Assembly: GCA_902771745.1 (NCBI GenBank)
Contig: CACXYG010000029.1
Coordinates: 1 to 10,884, forward strand
Length of the DNA: 10,884 nucleotides
Direction: 5' to 3'
Source: an uncultured Erysipelotrichaceae bacterium
Lineage (GTDB): Bacteria; Bacillota_I; Bacilli_A; RFN20; CAG-288
The notes below the pieces were generated by a model that was given only the letters and a program-made list of their open reading frames with translations, had not been told where the DNA came from and did not search any database. Positions 5,776 to 10,884 of the stretch are shown here, in pieces; position 1 is the first letter of the stretch; every line of letters begins with the position of its first letter. The translations under genes and the position numbers were made by a program.

Positions 5776-6846
5776 CTATTTTACTTCTTTATTTTCACTT
5801 GCTGCTTCTTCTTTTAAGGAAGGCTCATCGGTGTTAGTTTCCTCTGCGTCACTTTGCTTAGGTGTGGTAAAGAGCGTATGGATATTGGCATGCGGACCAA
5901 TGGCAATAATGACATCACCATCTCTGATAATCGTGTCTTTATTGACGGTGATAGAAGTGTTGAAACGTTTGATCTTCAAAACTGTGATGAAGTATTTTGA
6001 ACGGATGACAGTCTCACAAAGCGGTTTATTTCTCAAGATATCAGGAACCGTATGACATTCAATTTCCGCCATGGCATCCTGACCATAGTTATCGATGTAA
6101 TGAATGGTGTTCTGACTACCGATTTTCAAGGCGGTGGCATAGGCAGTTCCATTAGCAGGAGAGAAGAGATTATGAATGACCTGACGAGAACCGAAGACTA
6201 AGACAAGATCACCTTTTTGAATGATGGTGTCCTTGTTGATTTCTAACACTCTGTTTTTACGTTTGACCATCATGACGTTGATATTGTATTTGGCTTTCAG
6301 AGCGATTTCTGCTAAAGACTTATCTTCCATGAAATCCGGAATCTTGTTGAACAAGACTTCCACGATAGCTTCTTTACCATAATTATCTAATAAGGTTAAG
6401 ACGTTATAACGAGAATCTAATTTAAATATCTTCTTGGCTAACCACTCAATCAAAGCATTGATGCCTCTGTTGACCGGTGGAATCTTACTGATCAATAACA
6501 AAGCGACAGCAATACTGATGATTAAAATGACAACCACTAAAGATTCTTCTGCTTGCTGGGTGTTTAAAGAGACGAAGATGTTGATCAGCAAACCGATGAT
6601 GACCACATTGAAGATCATACCGGTAACCATGGCTGCTAAAGCGATGTTTCTTCTTCTCTTATCAAAAGTGATGATTTCTGATTCTGAAGTGGTAAAACCA
6701 ACACCAGTAATCAGAGAGACAACCTGAAAACGAGCCTTTTGACGGCTTAAGCCTGTCATTATGAACAAGGTCATATAGATCTTGATCAAAGCAAGATAAA
6801 TAAGAAGGATGATAACCATGATTAAAATGGCGTTGATAAAATTCAT
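5776..6846 (-). CDS. Membrane protein with two tandem RCK_C (TrkA-C) domains
   Basis: This 356-residue protein has a membrane helix at about 4-30, a membrane-proximal segment SLITGVGFTTSESE (44-57), helices at about 68-92 and 102-120, and then two similar cytosolic domains at about 149-220 and 250-322. Each domain runs DNYG..A..E, PD....K.L.E, SKY/AKY, IKR/VKR, NKDTII and GD, as in RCK_C/TrkA-C regulatory domains of K+ transport and antiport systems. An acidic, Glu/Lys-rich tail ends the protein. There is no Rossmann-type RCK_N domain and no recognisable K+ channel filter, so it is not TrkA, KtrA or a typical channel. RCK_C domains in Firmicutes often bind c-di-AMP, making an ion-linked sensor or transporter plausible, but this is inference. 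It has a strong AAGGAGGAA site, its own promoter and terminator, and is transcribed divergently from the GntR/ABC operon. Confidence 0.85.
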   Translation of the reverse strand: MNFINAILIMVIILLIYLALIKIYMTLFIMTGLSRQKARFQVVSLITGVGFTTSESEIITFDKRRRNIALAAMVTGMIFNVVIIGLLINIFVSLNTQQAEESLVVVILIISIAVALLLISKIPPVNRGINALIEWLAKKIFKLDSRYNVLTLLDNYGKEAIVEVLFNKIPDFMEDKSLAEIALKAKYNINVMMVKRKNRVLEINKDTIIQKGDLVLVFGSRQVIHNLFSPANGTAYATALKIGSQNTIHYIDNYGQDAMAEIECHTVPDILRNKPLCETVIRSKYFITVLKIKRFNTSITVNKDTIIRDGDVIIAIGPHANIHTLFTTPKQSDAEETNTDEPSLKEEAASENKEVK

Positions 6847-6879
6847 ATGGTTGATTCCTCCTTGTTTTTACTATTACCT

Positions 6880-6885
6880 ATTATA
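6880..6885 (-). promoter_or_regulatory. -10 box for the RCK_C membrane-protein gene
   Basis: On the minus strand a perfect TATAAT lies 34 bases before the ATG at 6846. I see no good -35 at the normal distance, so the promoter is weak or regulated. It is back to back with the GntR promoter. Confidence 0.6.
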
Positions 6886-6942
6886 AAGGATAAAAAAGAA
6901 CAATAGGGAATGAATTTTGCTTATTTGACAAAAAACTTTTTC

Positions 6943-6971
6943 TTGACTTGTCTTAATACAGTTAATACAAT
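6943..6971 (+). promoter_or_regulatory. Promoter of the GntR/ABC operon
   Basis: A -35 box TTGACT (6943-6948) and a -10 box TACAAT (6966-6971) are separated by exactly 17 bases; each matches consensus at 5 of 6 positions. Predicted transcription starts near 6978, only about 4 bases before the ATG of the GntR gene. A second TTGACA (6925-6930) has no -10 at good spacing. Confidence 0.75.
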
Positions 6972-6979
6972 TAATACAG
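6953..6979 (+). repeat. Three 9-bp direct repeats over the GntR promoter (probable operator)
   Basis: TTAATACA occurs three times (6953-6960, 6962-6969, 6971-6978), each followed by G or A, giving a strict 9-base period. The array covers the -10 box and the predicted start of transcription, an ideal place for the GntR product to repress its own operon. GntR operators are usually inverted repeats, so a direct-repeat array is unusual. Confidence 0.75.
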
Positions 6980-6981
6980 AC

Positions 6982-7320
6982 ATGACATTTTTTGGAAAAG
7001 AACCGATATATATCCAAATTGCTAACTACTATAAAAAACTGATCATCGCCGGAGCATATCACTACCAGGATATGCTTCCATCCGTCAGAGAAGTCGCTTT
7101 GGAACTGATTGTCAATCCCAATACAGTTCAAAGGGCTTTTAGTAAATTGGAAGAAGATGGTTTTGTTATAGCCATTCCAAAAAAAGGATATTTTGTCGCA
7201 TACGAGAGCAAATCAGTTGATAGAAACGTGCCGATAAGAAAAGCGCTGGAGTCGTTAATAGAGCAAGGGTATTCATTAAAGGAAATAAAAAGTGTTGTAA
7301 AGGAAATGGAGGAGGAATAA
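6982..7320 (+). CDS. Short GntR-family repressor (YtrA type)
   Basis: This 112-residue protein has only the N-terminal winged-helix domain plus a short C-terminal dimerisation segment, as in the YtrA subfamily. The typical opening PIYIQIANYYKKLIIAGAY is followed by MLPSVREVA (31-39), the recognition helix region NPNTVQRAFSKLEEDGF (45-61) and the wing IPKKGYFV. I start at the ATG at 6982 because family proteins begin here and the promoter's predicted start site is just upstream; an in-frame ATG at 6910 would lie upstream of the promoter's -35. No Shine-Dalgarno precedes 6982, so the transcript may be leaderless. Its stop lies 4 bases before the ABC ATPase start. YtrA-type repressors usually control the ABC operon they head, often responding to cell-envelope antibiotics; the signal here is unknown. 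Confidence 0.9.
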   Translation: MTFFGKEPIYIQIANYYKKLIIAGAYHYQDMLPSVREVALELIVNPNTVQRAFSKLEEDGFVIAIPKKGYFVAYESKSVDRNVPIRKALESLIEQGYSLKEIKSVVKEMEEE

Positions 7321-7324
7321 TACC

Positions 7325-8221
7325 ATGCTGGAAATTAATTCACTATCAAAATCTTTCGCGGATGTCAAAGCAGTTTCATCTCTTACGTTAAACATCAAGC
7401 CCGGTATCAATGGTCTTGTCGGTGAAAACGGCGCTGGTAAATCGACACTCTTGAGAATCATCTCCGGTGTCATCAGAGCAGACGAGGGTGATGTCAAGAT
7501 TGACGAGTATCCTTGTGAAAGCAAAGAAGCCAAGGCCAAAGTCTTCTTCTTACCTGATGATCCTTATGCACCAAGAAGATACAACATCAAACAGGTAGTG
7601 GATTTCTATTCCAATTTCTACGATATCGACATACACAAGTTCAATGACATTCTTTCCCGTCTTGAACTTCCGGATAACAAAAGAGTCACCGACTTTTCCA
7701 AGGGTATGAAACGACAGCTTTTCTTAGCCTTGGCGATGTCGATCAAATGTGACTATCTCCTTTTAGATGAAGCGTTTGATGGTATCGACCCTGTCACATT
7801 AGATCTCATCAAACAGGAATTGATCCGTTTGACCGAAGATGAAAACAAGACGATTGTCATCGCTTCCCACAACATCGAATCCCTGACTCAGTTAGCCGAT
7901 CACTTCATCTTATTATATAAGGGTAAACTCTCTACTCAGGAAGAAATTTCCGATATCGGTAACGACTTGGTCAAATATCAGATTTTAACGAAACACACGC
8001 TCACTGAACAATCTTTGATCAGCTGTGGTATTGATGTGGTTTCGCTTAAAAAAGTAGGTTCTTTATATAACATCGTCGCTTTGAATGATGAAGAGATTGA
8101 ACATAAACTGGTTGATTTATATCAGCCTTCATTATTAGAGAAGATTCCATTAGATCAAGACGAAATCGTCACGATGGAAATGCTTTTGGCTAGAAAAAAG
8201 GAATTAGGACATGACAAATAG
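7325..8221 (+). CDS. ABC transporter ATP-binding protein (YtrB-like)
   Basis: This 298-residue ATPase should energise the two membrane proteins encoded downstream. Walker A is GENGAGKST at 33-41, Walker B YLLLDEA at 144-150 with Asp148 and catalytic Glu149, and the switch histidine is His182 in IASHN. The signature motif is FSKGM (124-128) rather than LSGGQ, and the Q-loop position reads FLPDDPY (75-81) without the usual Gln; both variants are common in ABC-2 type exporters of this sort. A C-terminal extension of about 90 residues follows the nucleotide-binding domain. A strong GGAGGAGGAA (7308-7317) lies in the last codons of the GntR gene. The stop overlaps the next gene by 11 bases. Likely role: export, or envelope-targeting antibiotic response; the substrate cannot be read from sequence. 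Confidence 0.92.
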   Translation: MLEINSLSKSFADVKAVSSLTLNIKPGINGLVGENGAGKSTLLRIISGVIRADEGDVKIDEYPCESKEAKAKVFFLPDDPYAPRRYNIKQVVDFYSNFYDIDIHKFNDILSRLELPDNKRVTDFSKGMKRQLFLALAMSIKCDYLLLDEAFDGIDPVTLDLIKQELIRLTEDENKTIVIASHNIESLTQLADHFILLYKGKLSTQEEISDIGNDLVKYQILTKHTLTEQSLISCGIDVVSLKKVGSLYNIVALNDEEIEHKLVDLYQPSLLEKIPLDQDEIVTMEMLLARKKELGHDK

Positions 8222-9257
8222 CAAATTCTTTCGTTGGCAGTTAAAAGAATGGTTTCCGTTATTCGGTCTAGTTTTACTTCCTCTCTTGAGAATCGTACCG
8301 CAATGCTTCCAGATGCCTTTCACAAATACGATCACTGCCGAAGCCCTCACTTTTATCGTTTTTCTCTTCTCGTTTTTGGAAGCCAGTATTCTTCCACTGA
8401 TGATTTTTACCTATCGTTGGTCTAAAAAGAGTGCGGATACGTTTTTACAATTGCCTTGTAATGAGGGTGAAATCAAGAAGACGAGAACATTGATTCTTCT
8501 CTTGATAGTCCTTTCCCACTATCTTCTTTTGACCATCATCACTGATATTGCTATCATCGTCTCCTCATTTAGTGAAAAGAGTGCAGTCTACCAGTCTATC
8601 AATGTGGGTTATCTCTTCTTAAGTAACTTCATTTTCTTGGTGATGACGTTTGCTCAGTTTTCTGTCACTTACTTCTTCTGCTATCGCGGAAACAATTTAA
8701 TTCAAAGTATCGTTTATCTTGTGGTAGGATCACTGCTACTTAGTTCTATCATTTCTGGTACATTGGGGTATATTGCCATATTCAGCGGCAATCATATCGT
8801 TCCCGCTTCTATTGGTACAACTTCTAGTTACACTTATTTCTCTCCGGCTGTCTTATACTACTCTATCACGGTGATGATTTATAAAATCGATGGTGTCAAT
8901 TGGGGTAATCCACAACTGATTTCTCTTTTTTATTTCATCTTGACAATCATCGTTGGTCTAGCTGCCAGCATTTATACCTACTTGAGCAAAGAACCTTCTG
9001 GTGATACGGCTGGTTTACAAGAACCTCGTTCCACTTTTGATAAGATTTTAATTCATGCAACTTATTTCTTCAGCGCTGGTGTGTTTTTAAGCCAATCAGC
9101 CGAAAAAGTAATCCATGTCATCTCATTAGCTTTTGTTGCTGCTCTTTACTATACCTTGCTGGTTTTTGTTCATCACACCATTCATTTCTCCAAAAGAACC
9201 TACATCACTTTCGCATCGCTTGTCCTCTTTAGCATGGTCATAGCCTTTACGAGGTAA
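8211..9257 (+). CDS. ABC transporter membrane protein, first of two paralogues
   Basis: This 348-residue protein is strongly hydrophobic, with about eight predicted helices (roughly 16-30, 44-66, 93-118, 130-152, 162-186, 238-257, 284-303 and 305-345 as a pair). It begins FRWQLKEWFPL and carries a cytosolic loop SKKSADTFLQLP followed by IKKTR (71-92), seen in YtrC/YtrD-like ABC-2 permeases. A KEPSGDTAG motif starts at residue 260 between membrane segments. The next gene shares all three landmarks, so the two probably form a heterodimeric membrane domain with the ATPase encoded upstream. The gene starts 11 bases inside the ATPase gene with AAGGA at 8198-8202. Substrate unknown. Confidence 0.85.
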   Translation: MTNSKFFRWQLKEWFPLFGLVLLPLLRIVPQCFQMPFTNTITAEALTFIVFLFSFLEASILPLMIFTYRWSKKSADTFLQLPCNEGEIKKTRTLILLLIVLSHYLLLTIITDIAIIVSSFSEKSAVYQSINVGYLFLSNFIFLVMTFAQFSVTYFFCYRGNNLIQSIVYLVVGSLLLSSIISGTLGYIAIFSGNHIVPASIGTTSSYTYFSPAVLYYSITVMIYKIDGVNWGNPQLISLFYFILTIIVGLAASIYTYLSKEPSGDTAGLQEPRSTFDKILIHATYFFSAGVFLSQSAEKVIHVISLAFVAALYYTLLVFVHHTIHFSKRTYITFASLVLFSMVIAFTR

Positions 9258-9262
9258 ACGTT

Positions 9263-10330
9263 ATGAAACTTAGAAAATATATTGCTTGGGAACTTAAAGA
9301 ATTGATTCCTGTCATACTGGTTACTTTCATCTTCATCATGATTCTAGGCTTAAATTCTGTTCTTAGTAGTGGTAGTGGCATTCACATGGGAAGTGACGAC
9401 TCTTATATTGACCCAAATTCCCTGATACCTAATTTCACGGTTGTAGGTTTGATTCTATCAACAGTCGCCCCTTTATACGTAAACTTCTACCGTCATAACA
9501 AACGCAAGACTGATATGTTGAATGCGATTCCTGCGGAAAGTCGAACCATTCGAAGAACCAGAATCATTATCGCTTTGGCTATCATCCTAACCATTCTTAT
9601 TGTCAGCTTTTCTCTCACGCTGGCTGTGCAAGGAATTCATGTCGCACAATTGATGACACACTATTCTTTAACCAAAAACACCATAAACTATTTCCATTAT
9701 TACCTTGTCTTTGACATACTTCTTCTCTTCTGCACGGCAAATTACTTCATCAATCTATTCTTCGCATCCATAGCGACAGAATTTCTAGATTCCATACTTG
9801 CGATTGTCTTTGGTCAGATTATCCTTGGTGGCTTTGTTCTGACTTGTATAACGATGTTTGATTACCAACATCTAGCCCCTTATCTCTATCCAAATTTCTC
9901 TGTTATTGAAGCGGGATACATTGTCATAGAGAAATTTAATCCCTTAATAAAAGATACGCTATGGCATCCCTATTTTGCGCCAGTCGATCTTGTCTGTACG
10001 ATTATTTTCTTCTTATTGAGCATCGGTGGATTTGTCTATTGCTGGAATATCAAAGAACCTAGCGGTGAACAGGCAGGAAGACCTGGTAGCAAAACCATTC
10101 TGGAGTATACACTTGCTCCGATAGCTGCATTCTCCTGTGGTATCTTATTCACCTCTTTCTTCACAATCTTTGTCAGTATTTTCTTCCCGTTAGTCGCTGT
10201 TGTTTTCTACTTTGCTGAGGTGTTATATTACCGCACCGCCAAGCTACCGAAAGAAGCTTGGATTCCAATGATTTCTGTCGGTATCTTCCTTCTGTTCATC
10301 AGCCTTTCTCACACAAGATACTATATATAA
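9263..10330 (+). CDS. ABC transporter membrane protein, second paralogue
   Basis: This 355-residue integral membrane protein parallels the preceding gene product: AWELKELIPV near residue 8, a loop NKRKTDMLNAIP followed by IRRTR (79-100), and KEPSGEQAG starting at residue 264. It differs by a Ser/Gly/Asp-rich outer loop (about 35-57) between helices 1 and 2 that the first protein lacks. About eight helices are visible. The start has GAGG at 9251-9254, which overlaps the end of the upstream gene, with a 5-base intergenic gap. It closes the operon and is followed at once by a terminator. Together with the GntR, ATPase and first permease genes it makes a four-gene YtrABCD-like module. Confidence 0.85.
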   Translation: MKLRKYIAWELKELIPVILVTFIFIMILGLNSVLSSGSGIHMGSDDSYIDPNSLIPNFTVVGLILSTVAPLYVNFYRHNKRKTDMLNAIPAESRTIRRTRIIIALAIILTILIVSFSLTLAVQGIHVAQLMTHYSLTKNTINYFHYYLVFDILLLFCTANYFINLFFASIATEFLDSILAIVFGQIILGGFVLTCITMFDYQHLAPYLYPNFSVIEAGYIVIEKFNPLIKDTLWHPYFAPVDLVCTIIFFLLSIGGFVYCWNIKEPSGEQAGRPGSKTILEYTLAPIAAFSCGILFTSFFTIFVSIFFPLVAVVFYFAEVLYYRTAKLPKEAWIPMISVGIFLLFISLSHTRYYI

Positions 10331-10339
10331 TCTCCTAAG

Positions 10340-10366
10340 GCCTTCCCGCGACACGGAAGGCTTTTT
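10340..10366 (+). terminator. Rho-independent terminator of the GntR/ABC operon
   Basis: A 7-base-pair GC-rich stem GCCTTCC / GGAAGGC with an 8-base loop is followed by TTTTT, beginning 10 bases after the last stop codon of the operon. Confidence 0.92.
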
Positions 10367-10397
10367 CGTTGCGTTTTCGTATAAAAATCATATATTT

Positions 10398-10426
10398 TTG
10401 GAAAAATAACGATATTTCGCTATATA
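10398..10426 (+). promoter_or_regulatory. Distal promoter candidate for the LacI-family gene
   Basis: TTGGAA (10398-10403) and TATATA (10421-10426) are separated by 17 bases. It would give a leader of about 70 bases that includes the ribosome-binding site and the palindrome downstream. The region is very AT-rich, so chance matches are possible. Confidence 0.45.
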
Positions 10427-10457
10427 TAAGTATTGTTTTGAAAAATTTTTAATTTTT

Positions 10458-10488
10458 TTGCCATCGAAAACGTTTACTATGTTATAAT
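10458..10488 (+). promoter_or_regulatory. Proximal promoter for the LacI-family gene
   Basis: The -10 box is a perfect TATAAT (10483-10488) preceded by TG one base upstream (extended -10). TTGCCA (10458-10463) is the nearest -35, at a long spacing of 19 bases. Transcription would start near 10495, leaving a leader of about 9 bases. Confidence 0.65.
10464..10479. promoter_or_regulatory. cre-like / LacI-type operator in the LacI-gene promoter
   Basis: The core GAAAACGTTTAC (10466-10477) is palindromic around a central CG with one mismatched pair. The 15 bases 10464-10478 fit the CcpA cre consensus with one mismatch. It lies between the -35 and -10 boxes, so binding should repress, either by CcpA or by the LacI protein itself. 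Confidence 0.6.
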
Positions 10489-10503
10489 AGGACGAGGCAC
10501 AAT

Positions 10504-10884
10504 ATGGTTAAAATTAAAGATATTGCAAAAAAATGTAACACTTCCACTGCCACCGTATCCAAAGCATTACATGATTCCCCGGAATTATCCAAAGCTACCA
10601 TTGAGAAAATTAAGAAAGTAGCTAAAGAAATGGGATATATTCCAAACTTTTATGCTATGGCATTAAAGTCCAAGAAAACCTATAACATCGGTATCGTTTA
10701 TTATGATGCGACTTTATATGGTAGTTTACGTCACGAATATTTCTCCTCTATTTTGGAAGCAATCAAACAGACAGCTGAGGCTGCTGGTTATTGCATCACC
10801 TTTTTAAGCCGCAACTCTACAATGTCCTACCTCGAACTTGCCAAATACAGAAATATGGATGGTGTATCTTACGTTCATCATGCA
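10504..10884 (+). CDS. LacI-family transcriptional regulator, N-terminal part
   Basis: The first 127 residues are in the window; the gene runs past the right edge. The start VKIKDIAKKCNTSTATVSKALH (2-23) is the LacI helix-turn-helix, followed by IEKIKKVAKEMGYIPN (33-48) and a hinge helix AMALKSKKT (51-59) with the conserved minor-groove Leu54. NIGIVYYD (60 onward) opens the sugar-binding, periplasmic-binding-protein-like domain. GAGG at 10494-10497 precedes the ATG by 6 bases. The protein would bind a CG-centred palindrome; such a site lies in its own promoter. The effector is unknown, but LacI regulators usually sense sugars, so it probably controls genes to the right or, less directly, the uronate operon. 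Confidence 0.95.
   Translation, partial: MVKIKDIAKKCNTSTATVSKALHDSPELSKATIEKIKKVAKEMGYIPNFYAMALKSKKTYNIGIVYYDATLYGSLRHEYFSSILEAIKQTAEAAGYCITFLSRNSTMSYLELAKYRNMDGVSYVHHA

Noticed and set aside
5776..6846. Call as TrkA/KtrA or a K+ channel
   Set aside because: There is no RCK_N nucleotide-binding fold and no channel selectivity filter; only RCK_C repeats and a small membrane domain are visible.
6953..6979. CRISPR-like array
   Set aside because: The repeats are 8-9 bases with single-base spacing, fitting an operator array rather than a CRISPR.
6910..6981. Upstream start for the GntR gene at 6910
   Set aside because: It lies upstream of the best promoter, and the extra residues are translations of the operator repeats.
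6874..7131. Minus-strand open frame across the divergent promoter and GntR gene
   Set aside because: It spans two promoters and the repeat array; its translation shows no recognisable domain.

Overview
The window looks like low-to-mid GC Firmicutes DNA. Shine-Dalgarno sites are mostly AAGGAGG-like, promoters are SigA-like, the proteins are short and Lys/Ile-rich, and the families resemble streptococcal, bacillar and clostridial ones. The style fits an Erysipelotrichia-type gut bacterium, but that is an impression from protein style, not a database match.

Left half, minus strand (5611 down to 1): one tightly packed operon for uronate-derived sugars. In transcription order it encodes an SDR reductase of the gluconate 5-dehydrogenase / DhuD type, a lipoprotein of unknown function, a NodB-like deacetylase, a 2-keto-3-deoxygluconate kinase (KdgK), an SGNH esterase of the rhamnogalacturonan-acetylesterase type, an MsmX/UgpC-type sugar-importer ATPase, and the start of a MATE exporter that runs off the window. 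Three junctions overlap by 4 to 14 bases. The likely logic is import of an acetylated uronate oligosaccharide, de-acetylation in the cytosol (neither esterase has a signal peptide), reduction to 2-keto-3-deoxygluconate, and phosphorylation to KDPG. The lyase or glycosidase, isomerase, aldolase, importer permeases and binding protein are not in the window. A promoter with nearby inverted repeats and a cre/LacI-like palindrome lies upstream of the SDR gene.

Middle, minus strand (6846 to 5776): a single gene with its own promoter and terminator. It encodes a small membrane domain joined to two tandem RCK_C (TrkA-C) domains, a probable ion-transport or nucleotide-sensing protein.

Right half, plus strand (6943 to 10366): a YtrA-type operon of a short GntR repressor, an ABC ATPase and two paralogous membrane proteins, ending in a clear terminator. 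The repressor gene appears to have almost no 5' leader, and its promoter carries three 9-bp direct repeats over the -10 box.

Right edge, plus strand (10398 onward): tandem promoters, a CG-centred palindrome and the N-terminal third of a LacI-family regulator. This probably begins another sugar locus. No RNA genes, CRISPR arrays, insertion sequences or attachment sites were seen. No gene-free stretch exceeds 300 bases; the three largest gaps (5612-5775, 6847-6981, 10331-10503) hold promoters, operators and terminators.
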